Source: Candidatus Coproplasma stercoravium
GTDB lineage: Bacteria > Bacillota > Clostridia > Christensenellales > Borkfalkiaceae
Assembly: GCA_018713165.1 (NCBI GenBank)
Contig: DVFR01000032.1
Location: 1 to 64,000, forward strand
Reading direction: 5' to 3'
Length of the DNA: 64,000 nucleotides
Shown: piece by piece, positions 20,401 through 31,468 of the stretch
Layout: each line of letters opens with the position of its first letter
How positions within the stretch are numbered: the first letter of the stretch is position 1
The notes under the pieces: generated by a model
Seen by the model: only the letters and a program-made list of their open reading frames with translations
Told to the model about the DNA's origin: nothing
The model's database searches: none
Made by a program: the position numbers and the translations under genes

Positions 20401-20643
20401 GCGCAGTACGTGCCTGCCCTTCATAGTCTGGTAACGGGGAATGAGGTCTTTCATAACGCGCGTTAAAATGTGCCCGATGTGCGGCTTGCCGTTTGCAGTG
20501 GGAGGGCCGTCGTAGAAGGAGAACTCCTCCGCGCCCTCGTTTTGCTTTACCGACTTTTCGAATACGTCGTTGTCTTTCCAGAACTCAATAACTTCCTGCT
20601 CCCTTTGGGGGAAGTTTAAGGTTGTGTCGACCTTCTTATACAT
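17494..20643 (-). CDS. ileS: Isoleucyl-tRNA synthetase
   Basis: YDGPPTANGKPHIGHILTRVMKDL; NGIKMSKHKGNVVDP; start reassigned to MYKKVDTTLNFPQRE. Confidence 0.96.
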   Translation of the reverse strand: MYKKVDTTLNFPQREQEVIEFWKDNDVFEKSVKQNEGAEEFSFYDGPPTANGKPHIGHILTRVMKDLIPRYQTMKGRHVLRKAGWDTHGLPVELEVEKMLGMDGKQDIEKYGIEPFIKQCKQSVWKYKGEWERMSERVGYWADMENPYVTYDDNYIESEWWALKTMHEKGLLYKGHKIVPYCPRCGTALSSHEVAQGYKLVKENSVVARFKVKGDENRYILAWTTTPWTLPSNVALCMNPDEPYVEIESDGTRYILAKALVSNFFEDYKVIAEKKGSEWERLEYEPLFEETTAEVKRISPASAKIKSHYVVCDTYVTMGDGTGVVHIAPAFGEDDYKVGKRYGLPVVQLVNERGCFDERFPALNGLFAKKADKVIIEMLENGGKLFKVVPFEHDYPHCWRCDTPLLYYARSSWFIEVTKVKEDIKAANRSVNWMPDTIKEGRMGNFLENVIDWGLSRDRYWGTPLPVWVCPDCGEIEVIGSKAELKEKCGLAPDAEIELHRPYLDNLTCTCPKCGGRMKRTPEVIDCWFDSGSMPFAQYHYPFENADLFKETFPADFISEAVDQTRGWFYTLLVINTILFGVAPFKNCIVLGHVNDKNGIKMSKHKGNVVDPWTVLDKQGADAVRWYFYTSSAPWLPSRFYEEAVSEAQRKYLGTLWNTYAFFTLYAEIDKYDPSKFSLKDCKLSLMDKWILSKLNSLVKLVDEHLARYEITESSRAIQEFDDILSNWYVRRCRDRFWGSDMTDDKAAAYTTLYTVLVTLAKVTAPYTPFVAEMMYSNLVPQFFKEAPVSVHLCRFPEPDESLIDEELERGMEGVTDIVVNGRSARNAGNLKNRQPLAEMVVVSEKPLALSDEEKSIVLEELNVKKMTVANDASVYIKYKLKPQLKTLGPKYGKLLGAISKFLSECNADEVVAKIRADGEYEVSGLGVSLKLEDLQIFTESANGYVAQSDKGVTVALSTVLTEELIDEGVEREIVSKIQNMRKEAGFEVTDRIAVFYKGEGRAAKVFAAAGFAKDVLADSVTEGSAPEGAYSKEQNINGEKVTISILRR

Positions 20644-20654
20644 AGATTTTAACT

Positions 20655-20905
20655 CCTTGCGGCGGCTTTTATAAAAAAATAAAGCACGCGTTATTTCGGA
20701 CACCGAAAACGAGTGCTTGTAAACCACCAAAACAAACTGATATTTGCCATAACTTGTAACGGGTTATGAATCCGTATTCTCTTACTTGCCCGCATCGCAC
20801 CAAAAGCATGGGTCGCGGCAGAGGCTTTCTGAAAATAAGCTGGGAGGTGATATCCTGAAAAACTCCCCTGCCCTCTCACACCTGCCGCGGGCTCTCTGAA
20901 AGGGG
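20655..20905 (-). ncRNA. T-box leader of ileS (predicted ATC specifier)
   Basis: Minus strand: CAGAGAGCCCGCGGCAGGTGTGAGAGGGCAGGGG (stem I), GAT-ATC-ACC specifier at 20849-20851, GGTGGTTTAC T-box-like segment, then AAGCAC...GTGCTTTATTTTTTT terminator. Confidence 0.75.
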
Positions 20906-21088
20906 AAGTAAAACGGCGTTGTCCTCCGTCGTCGCCTTTAAATTAAATTGTATATTGCTATTATACCCGAGCGCAAAAAAATTGTAAAGCGATTTTTTGC
21001 AAAAAAGTTGCGGGCAGAATACGTCCTGAACGGCGCAGAGCGCCTGTTCATGTCAAAAAAATTAAAAAGGGGCGCACATATGCCGCAA

Positions 21089-22126
21089 CTATTTGAGCGG
21101 AATGGCCGCGGCGGCGTTTATATTAAGCGGGGAAAAATTGCCCGCCATGTACTGGTTTAAACCTTCCGAGGCAATCATTGCGGCGTTGTCGGTGCAGTAT
21201 TTCTTTTCGGGAAGGACGAGGGTAAGCCCCGCCTTTTTGCACGCGGCTGAAAGAGTGGCGCGCAGATAGTCGTTGGCGATAACCCCGCCGCCCGCCGTAA
21301 CCGTTTTTACGTTATAGCGCGTTGCAAGCTCCACCGTCTTTTTCACGAGCGGGTCGATTGCCGCGCACTGGAAGGAAGCCGCAACGTCGGCGGCTCTGAA
21401 CTGCTCCCCCCTCTGCTGTGCGTTGTGGCAATAATTTATAACCGCCGTTTTGAGCCCGCTGTACGAAAAGCGGAGCGAGGGCGAGTTTTTTACGAGCGCC
21501 GACGGGAAATTTATTGCGGGTTTGCCCCCTTCGGCAAGCCTCTGCACGTTGGGCCCTCCGGGGTAAGGAAGTCCGAGAACGCGCGCGCACTTATCGAACG
21601 CCTCGCCCGCGGCGTCGTCGGAAGTGGCGGCGAGCACCTCGAAAGCGGTATAGGACGAGGTGTGAAGTATCGCCGTGTGTCCGCCGCTTGCAAGCAGGGG
21701 TATAAACGGGGGCTTTAAATCGGGTTGGTCGAGATAAGCCGCGGCTATGTGCCCGCGGATGTGGTTGACGGCGACGAACGGCACGTTCAGCGCATAGGCG
21801 AACGCCTTTGCAAACGAAAGCCCGACGAGCAGCGCACCCAGAAGTCCTGCGCCATAGGTCGCCGCAACGCAGTCGATATCGCGCGGGGTTATGCCAGCGT
21901 CGGCAAGGGCGAGGCGGCACACCTCGTCCACAGCCTCGGTGTGCATGCGGGAGGCGATTTCGGGCACCACGCCGCCGTACTTCGCCTGTTCGGAGGCGGA
22001 GGAAATTATTCTGTTTGAAAGAATCTTTCTGCCGCGGAGCACGGCGCACGCCGTTTCGTCGCAGCTCGACTCTATGCCCAGAATTATCGGTTCGGGCTTT
22101 ACGCTGAACTTTGAAATATCGTACAT
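21089..22126 (-). CDS. tsaD: tRNA N6-adenosine threonylcarbamoyltransferase
   Basis: ILGIESSCDETACAVL; VNHIRGHIAAAYL; LLASGGHT; GGGVIANDYLR. Confidence 0.96.
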   Translation of the reverse strand: MYDISKFSVKPEPIILGIESSCDETACAVLRGRKILSNRIISSASEQAKYGGVVPEIASRMHTEAVDEVCRLALADAGITPRDIDCVAATYGAGLLGALLVGLSFAKAFAYALNVPFVAVNHIRGHIAAAYLDQPDLKPPFIPLLASGGHTAILHTSSYTAFEVLAATSDDAAGEAFDKCARVLGLPYPGGPNVQRLAEGGKPAINFPSALVKNSPSLRFSYSGLKTAVINYCHNAQQRGEQFRAADVAASFQCAAIDPLVKKTVELATRYNVKTVTAGGGVIANDYLRATLSAACKKAGLTLVLPEKKYCTDNAAMIASEGLNQYMAGNFSPLNINAAAAIPLK

Positions 22127-22267
22127 AGTATAAATTTAAATGCGGCGCACTTGCGGCGCCGCAGATTTTTTTACATGGCCGCTTGTTTTTTTGCGGCTCA
22201 AAGCGCGCGCCTTAAAGGGCGCGCCCCGGTATGGTTATAAACTTATTCAGGAATGAACGGGAAAAAG

Positions 22268-22732
22268 TTAAATATTTCCCTCATAGGGCGCATTGAACCC
22301 GTCGGGGTCTGCCGCCTGAACGGACTCTTCGGGCGACTCTGCGGGAATCTGCGGTATAACGACTTTGGGCGCGGGGAAGCCCGCATAATAAGTCTGCACC
22401 ATTCCGTTGATATCGTTTGCAATGTCAATCGCGAGGCCGAGAGCAGCCGACGTCTGGTCTTTCATAAAGAGCGCGTTGCGCAGCGAGAGATTGAGCATAT
22501 ATATGACTTTCTGCGCGCATTTAACGAGCTCTATCGACTGCTCAGAACGGAGCGTGCGCACGGGGAGATAGTCGACCGCGTTCACGCCCGCGCCGAGTTC
22601 GGTAGTTGTTTCAACGAGCTGAGAAAAGATGCTCTGCGCGCCCTTTCTGCTGTTTATGCCCACGCCGAGCGCGAGGATTTTAGAGGACAGCCTGAAACAT
22701 TTTTCAGACGTGGTTACAGGTGCATTTGCCAT
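22268..22732 (-). CDS. Small helical protein, possibly four-helix-bundle type
   Basis: 154 aa, predominantly helical-looking composition; no other plausible frame. Confidence 0.6.
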   Translation of the reverse strand: MANAPVTTSEKCFRLSSKILALGVGINSRKGAQSIFSQLVETTTELGAGVNAVDYLPVRTLRSEQSIELVKCAQKVIYMLNLSLRNALFMKDQTSAALGLAIDIANDINGMVQTYYAGFPAPKVVIPQIPAESPEESVQAADPDGFNAPYEGNI

Positions 22733-22895
22733 AATTTTCCCTCCGAAAAATATTCACCGATTTATTTTTATGAAAAAATTGAATGAATTTATTTTTGCCG
22801 CGCAAAAAATGCAAGATACATATTTTTTTGCGGCTTGATTTTTGATTGATTGCGGCATATTGCCGCACTGATTTAAAAATTTCGTATTATTTTTC

Positions 22896-23996
22896 TCAGC
22901 CTGCTTTTTTGAGATAGTCGATAATGAACCCCTGAATATCGCCGTCCATCACCGCCTGGATATCGGTTGCCTCGTATCCCGTGCGGTGGTCTTTTACGAG
23001 GGTGTAGGGGCAGAACACATACGAGCGAATCTGGCTGCCCCACTCAATCTTTTTTATCTCGCCCTTGAGCTCGGCGTCGGCCGCCTCCCTCTCTGCAATC
23101 TGCCGCTCTATAAGTTTTGCGCGCAGATACTGGAACGCCATGGCCTTGTTCTGGAGCTGGCTGCGCTCGTTCTGGCAGGTTACGACAATTCCCGTGGGGA
23201 AGTGCGTTATTCTTATCGCCGTTTCGGTCTTGTTGACCTTCTGTCCGCCCGCGCCGGAGGAGCGGTACACGTCGATTCGGATATCCTCGTCGCGAATCTC
23301 AACCTCTCCCTCGTCGTCGACCTCGGGCATTACCTCGAGCGAGGCGAACGAAGTGTGGCGGCGTTTGTTGCTGTCGAACGGGGATATGCGCACGAGGCGG
23401 TGCACGCCCTTTTCAGCCTTTAAGAAGCCGTAGGCGTTTTCGCCCTCGACTTTAAAGCTTACGCTCTTTATGCCGGCCTCGTCACCGTCCTCTCTGTCGA
23501 GTTCGGTGACTTTGAAGCCCGACTTTTCGCAGTAGCGCTGGTACATGCGGTAGAGCATCTGCGTCCAGTCGCACGCCTCCGTGCCGCCCGCGCCTGCGTG
23601 CAGGCTTAATATGGCGTTGTTTGCATCGTATTTGCCTTTGAGGAGCGCCTTTATGCGCATCTCCTCTATGTCGTCCTCCGCCGATTTTATCATATTTTCG
23701 AGCTCGGGAACGAGGCTCTCGTCGTCCGCCTCCTCAATGAGGTCGACAAACGCCTGCGCGTCTTTCAATGCGCTTTCGCCCTTGTTATAGGCGGCAATCT
23801 TGCCCTCTATCACGGAAATTTCCCTGCCGATATGTTTCGATTTTTCCAAATCGTTCCACACCTCAGGCTTTTCCTGTTCGGCTTTGAGCTCCTTTAGCTT
23901 TTCGCCTATATTGTCGATATCGAGCGCATACTTCGCCTCCGAAAGCGTTTCGGCGAGAGATTTGAGCCTTAATCTGTAATCGTCTGCTTTAAACAT
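22896..23996 (-). CDS. prfB: Peptide chain release factor 2
   Basis: RISPFDSNKRRHTSFASLEVMPEV; YRSSGAGGQKVNKTETAIRI. Confidence 0.96.
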   Translation of the reverse strand: MFKADDYRLRLKSLAETLSEAKYALDIDNIGEKLKELKAEQEKPEVWNDLEKSKHIGREISVIEGKIAAYNKGESALKDAQAFVDLIEEADDESLVPELENMIKSAEDDIEEMRIKALLKGKYDANNAILSLHAGAGGTEACDWTQMLYRMYQRYCEKSGFKVTELDREDGDEAGIKSVSFKVEGENAYGFLKAEKGVHRLVRISPFDSNKRRHTSFASLEVMPEVDDEGEVEIRDEDIRIDVYRSSGAGGQKVNKTETAIRITHFPTGIVVTCQNERSQLQNKAMAFQYLRAKLIERQIAEREAADAELKGEIKKIEWGSQIRSYVFCPYTLVKDHRTGYEATDIQAVMDGDIQGFIIDYLKKAG

Positions 23997-24120
23997 AAAA
24001 CTCTCTTTAAAGTATTGTTCAGCGCTGCATAACGCGGCGCCTTAGCGGTTGCAAAAAATTCTAAATAACAAATAATGTGCGCAAGGCGGGTTTCAAGCAA
24101 CAAAGTTTAAAATAATTCTC

Positions 24121-24300
24121 TGCGCAAGGCGAATTTAGTTCGCCGTTAAGCGCGACTACATTTGCGGCGAAGGCCGGCTCACTGGAGGTGAATTCGCGCG
24201 ACTATATGCTCCGTGGGCCCTTATAAGTCGCGCGAAGAGGAACTTAGTTCCTAAAAATCACGGAATTTTTCGCATTCGGCCAAGGCGAAAAATTCGTGAA
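24121..24300 (+). repeat. Structured dispersed repeat copy B
   Basis: P3 TTCGCGCGAC/GTCGCGCGAA (24193-24202/24227-24236); P1 24258-24300; abuts 3' end of secA. Confidence 0.88.
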
Positions 24301-24303
24301 CTC

Positions 24304-27372
<3,069 letters not shown>

Positions 27373-27567
27373 TTAAACTCCTTAGAAATAATAAGTGCGA
27401 AAAATTTATTTCCCCCGCATACAGCGCCTTGGCGCACGCGCGCGGAGCGTTAATAATCCGCTTAATATTTTACTACATTCGGGGCGATATGTACAATCTT
27501 TTTTCTGCAAAATTTTAAATATTTTATGCTGAACGCGCTTATTTTCTGTTGAAAACGCAAAAAAGAA

Positions 27568-27598
27568 GGCGGCGCCCGCAGAAAAATGCGGGCGCCGC
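27568..27598. terminator. Rho-independent terminator
   Basis: ggcggcgcccgca-gaaaa-tgcgggcgccgct. Confidence 0.8.
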
Positions 27599-27638
27599 TG
27601 CCATAAATTTATAATCCCGTTGCCGCGCGCGCTACTTT

Positions 27639-30131
27639 TTATTTTATAAGTTTGGTGCGCATTGCGTTGAGCACGGCGATGAGCATCACGCCCACGTCGG
27701 CCACAACGGCGAGTATGAGCGGGAAATCCGGCACGGTTACGCCGAGCACCATCACCGCAAGTTTTATGACCAGCGAGCCGACGATGTTCTGGAAAACTAT
27801 GCGGCGCGTGCCCTTTGCAATCTTTTTGCCCTTGGGAAGAAGCTCGAGATTGTCGGTTACGAGCACTACGTCGCTCGCCTCTATGGCCGCGTCGGAGCCG
27901 ACTTTGCCCATCGACACGGCGCAGTCCGCCGCCGCCATTACGGGCGCGTCGTTTATGCCGTCGCCCACGTACACGAGCTTGCCGCGCTCTTTGAGCTTTT
28001 CCGCCGCTTCGAGCTTGCCGCCCGGAAGAAGCCCCGCCTCGAACCCGTCGAGCCCGACTTCGTTTGCCACGATTTCGGCGCGGGCGGGATTGTCGCCGGT
28101 GAGCATGGTGCAGTATGTCACGCCCTGCGCTTTGAGCTGTGCGATTGCCTCCTTCGCGCCCTGCTTTACCCCGTCGCCTATCTCGATGCTGCCGACATAT
28201 TCGCCGTTCAACGCCACATATATCACGGTGTATGCGCTCTGCACGGGCGAATAGCGCACTCCGTTTTCTTCCATAAGCTTTGCGTTGCCGCAGAGCAGAG
28301 TTTTGCCGTTTACGGTGCACTTTACGCCGCGCCCCGCAATCTCCTCCGCGTTTTCGGCGGTATATGCCGTGGGCGTTGAAGCAAACGCCGCGGCTATCGG
28401 GTGCGAGGAATATTTTTCGGCGGCCGCGGCGAGGGCGAGCGCATCTTCCGAACTGTATGCGCTCACCCTGAACGAACCTTCGGTTATGGTGCCCGTTTTA
28501 TCGAACGCCGCAACCGTCGCCTGCGCGAGTTCGTCTATGCACGTGGAGCCCTTTACGAGTATGCCGAAGCCTGCGCAGCGGCCTATGCCGCCGAAGTACG
28601 AAAGGGGCACGGATATGACGAGCGCGCACGGGCAGGAAATTACGAGGAAGGAGAGCGCCTTTTTAATCCACTCGGAGTAAGTCGCCCACACATATGCGCC
28701 GTTTACCGCGCAGATTATAGTGGGAACGAGCGCCGCAACGACGAGCGCCGCCGCGCACACCGCGGGGGTGTAGTACTTTGCAAACTTTGTTATGAACTTT
28801 TCGGGCTTAGCCTTTTTCGCGGTGGAATTTTCCACGAGGTCGAGTATCTTTGCGACGGCGGAATCGGCATACTTGCGGATAATGCGCACCTCGAGCACCT
28901 TGGAGATATTTATCGCGCCAGAGAGCACTTCCTGCCCCTCCTTTACGTCCATGGGGAGCGATTCGCCGTTTAAAGAGCGCATATCCAGCGAGCTTTCGCC
29001 CTTTACTATCACGCCGTCGGCGGGTATTTTTTCGCCCGCCTTAACCAGAATAACGTCGCCCGGCTCGAGCTCCTCGGGCTTTACGACTATCTGCCGCCCG
29101 TCCTTTAAAAGGGTGGCGCTCTCGCTCTTCAAATCCATGAGCTTGGTTATGGAATTGCGCGAAGAGCCGACGGCTATCGACTGCAAAAGTTCGCCTATCT
29201 GGTAAAGGAGCATTACCGCCACGCCCTCGTATATGCCGTCGCCCGAAACGACGCCTAATACTATCGCGGCGATTGAGGCTATCGTCATGAGGAAGTTTTC
29301 GTCGAAGATACGCCCCTTCGATATGTTTTTTGCGGTATTCCACAGTACTTCGTATCCGACCGAGAAGTACGAAACGGCGAACAGCGGATAGGAAATTATT
29401 ACGCCGACCTCGCCGCCGACGAGATTTAAAACGAGTGCGGGAATAAAGAAAACGACCGATACTATTATTAAAACAATCTCTTTTAAGTGTTGCTTAAAGA
29501 GGCTCTTCGGCTTCTGCTTTACGCTTGCCCCCTCCACAATTTCCACATCCTCGAAGTGGGAAATTTCGTACACTGCCTTATCGAACGCGGGGGCGCTTTC
29601 GCACTTCAAAATGACCGTCATGTTCATAAAGTCGACGGTGGCGCTCACACCCTCGAGTTTGTTGAGTATCTCCTCGAGCTCCCTGCCGCAGTTGGCGCAG
29701 CAGAGATTCTTTATCTTTATTCTGCGTTCGCCCGAAAGATTGCGCGACGAGGATTGGGCGTTTCCGCTCTCCCCTTCCCCGCCGTCGCATGTCTCCGCGC
29801 AACAGTGTTCGCGACCGTGTTCATGGCCGCAGCCGCACCCTTCATGCGAATGAGAATGCGCGCCGTGGTCGCGGCCGCAACCACATTCTTCATGCCCGTG
29901 CGAATGCGCGCCGCTCTCCTTGCCGTACTCCACCACCTTTACGTCCTCGAAGGAGTTACACCTCTTTGCAACCTCCTCCGCCACCTCGTCGCTCTCGCAC
30001 TCGAAGCGAACTTTCTGCGCCATAAAGTCGACGGAAGCGGAACTCACGCCCTTTACCTTTAAAATTATCTCCTCGAGCTCGGCGGCACACGCGGCGCAGT
30101 CGAGCCCTTCAAGTTTAAACGTTTTATTCAT
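27639..30131 (-). CDS. Heavy-metal P1B-type ATPase (Cd/Zn class) with two HMA domains and His/Cys-rich linker
   Basis: LDCAACAAEL and NLCCANCGRELE; linker HSHGHEECGCGRDHGAHSHSHEGCGCGHEHGREH; SCPCALVISVP; DKTGTITEG. Confidence 0.93.
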   Translation of the reverse strand: MNKTFKLEGLDCAACAAELEEIILKVKGVSSASVDFMAQKVRFECESDEVAEEVAKRCNSFEDVKVVEYGKESGAHSHGHEECGCGRDHGAHSHSHEGCGCGHEHGREHCCAETCDGGEGESGNAQSSSRNLSGERRIKIKNLCCANCGRELEEILNKLEGVSATVDFMNMTVILKCESAPAFDKAVYEISHFEDVEIVEGASVKQKPKSLFKQHLKEIVLIIVSVVFFIPALVLNLVGGEVGVIISYPLFAVSYFSVGYEVLWNTAKNISKGRIFDENFLMTIASIAAIVLGVVSGDGIYEGVAVMLLYQIGELLQSIAVGSSRNSITKLMDLKSESATLLKDGRQIVVKPEELEPGDVILVKAGEKIPADGVIVKGESSLDMRSLNGESLPMDVKEGQEVLSGAINISKVLEVRIIRKYADSAVAKILDLVENSTAKKAKPEKFITKFAKYYTPAVCAAALVVAALVPTIICAVNGAYVWATYSEWIKKALSFLVISCPCALVISVPLSYFGGIGRCAGFGILVKGSTCIDELAQATVAAFDKTGTITEGSFRVSAYSSEDALALAAAAEKYSSHPIAAAFASTPTAYTAENAEEIAGRGVKCTVNGKTLLCGNAKLMEENGVRYSPVQSAYTVIYVALNGEYVGSIEIGDGVKQGAKEAIAQLKAQGVTYCTMLTGDNPARAEIVANEVGLDGFEAGLLPGGKLEAAEKLKERGKLVYVGDGINDAPVMAAADCAVSMGKVGSDAAIEASDVVLVTDNLELLPKGKKIAKGTRRIVFQNIVGSLVIKLAVMVLGVTVPDFPLILAVVADVGVMLIAVLNAMRTKLIK

Positions 30132-30477
30132 CGCAGTGCAGGTGCTCCTTTGCCACGCGTATCATCGACATAATGTGTTCGTCATCCACCGAATACAGAA
30201 TGTTTTTGCCCGAGCGGCGGCTCTTTATAATTCTGTTGTCTTTAAGCGTTTTGAGCTGGTGCGAAACGGCGCTCTGGTTGCCCCCTACCGCTTTCGTGAT
30301 ATGCTCAACGCACAGCTCGCCCGCGGAGAGCGCGAGCAGAATTTTGAGACGCGAAGGCTCGCTTATCGCCTTGAACCGCGCCGCCATTACGGCTATCGCG
30401 TCGTCCGAAGGCATGGCGGCGAGCGCCGCCTTTATCACGCCCTCGTGTTCCTCGGGCGTTTCACAGACGTTTTTCAT
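30124..30477 (-). CDS. ArsR/SmtB-family metalloregulator
   Basis: ISEPSRLKILLALSAGELCVEHITKAVGGNQSAVSHQLKTLKDNRIIKSRRSGKNILYSVDDEHI; overlaps ATPase gene. Confidence 0.92.
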   Translation of the reverse strand: MKNVCETPEEHEGVIKAALAAMPSDDAIAVMAARFKAISEPSRLKILLALSAGELCVEHITKAVGGNQSAVSHQLKTLKDNRIIKSRRSGKNILYSVDDEHIMSMIRVAKEHLHCDE

Positions 30478-30590
30478 ACTGTCTGCCTCCTTATATATGA
30501 ATGATTAATCATATGATAATATATGTTTATGATTTTGTCAACCGTTTGGATAAAAATTTTTTGAACCCGAATTAATTTTTTTGGCGAAAA

Positions 30591-30625
30591 GAGCCGCCCG
30601 AACGCGTTTTGCGTTCGGGCGGCTC
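30591..30625. terminator. Rho-independent terminator
   Basis: gagccgcccgaacgc-gtttt-gcgttcgggcggctc. Confidence 0.85.
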
Positions 30626-30677
30626 TTTAATTCGGATTCTGATTAAGTTTTAAAATCTTAATTTCAGGACATTGTCC

Positions 30678-31190
30678 TCAGCTCTTTACCGCCGCGAATA
30701 TGCCGACAAGTCCGGCAAGAGCGCCGCCTATCGAGGTGAGCCATGCGCCTATATAAGGCGTGTATGTTCCGCTTGCAAGTCCGCCTAAATCAACGCTGAC
30801 CTTATCGCAGAAAGTAAACGAAGTGATTATGCTTACCACGCCGCATACAACGCATACTATGGCGACAACCACAAGTATGAATCTGAAGAGCTTCCAACCG
30901 AGCACCTTGCATATGCCTGCAAGAATAGTCGTCGCCGCGGCAAGAATCGCCGTAAGTATAGCGAACGACGCCATTGCCTTGAACGCTCCTCCGATTTCGC
31001 CGTCAGCCTCGCCAAAGGTATCGAACAGGTCGGAGAGGTTTATTCCCTGTGCCTCAGATTCAATAAGCCCGCCGCCTGCCTGCGCGGTAAAACTTACCCA
31101 GTCGATGCATACGCCGACGATTGCGACGATGAGCATTACGAGCACGATGAGTATGGCAATAAATCCTACTTTACCGCCTTTGCTTTTAGA
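30678..31190 (-). CDS. Small membrane protein (about 4 TM)
   Basis: MSKSKGGKVGFIAILIVLVMLIVAIVGVCIDW..., four hydrophobic segments. Confidence 0.7.
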   Translation of the reverse strand, partial: SKSKGGKVGFIAILIVLVMLIVAIVGVCIDWVSFTAQAGGGLIESEAQGINLSDLFDTFGEADGEIGGAFKAMASFAILTAILAAATTILAGICKVLGWKLFRFILVVVAIVCVVCGVVSIITSFTFCDKVSVDLGGLASGTYTPYIGAWLTSIGGALAGLVGIFAAVKS

Positions 31191-31468
31191 CATAAATTTC
31201 CTCCTTGACATTCGCGCATATTTTCAGCGCATTTTTATTGCAAGGGTTCTCCCTCACTTTCTTAGATTATACAACGGCGCGACGGATAAGTCAAGAAAAA
31301 TAAAAAAATTTAATTTTTTAAAAAAAGTTTACACCGCATTTAATCTGTCGGTTTTGCTCGTTTATTTCCCTTTTTTGGCTTAAAAATGCCCGTTTTTGCA
31401 TATTTCACAGCGCCAAAATAAAATATATTAATTATTTAATATTTAAATTAATTTGACAAAATAATAAT

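Noticed and set aside
27406-28320. 304-aa minus-strand Arg-rich ORF
   Set aside because: Alternative frame within the heavy-metal ATPase gene; not protein-like.
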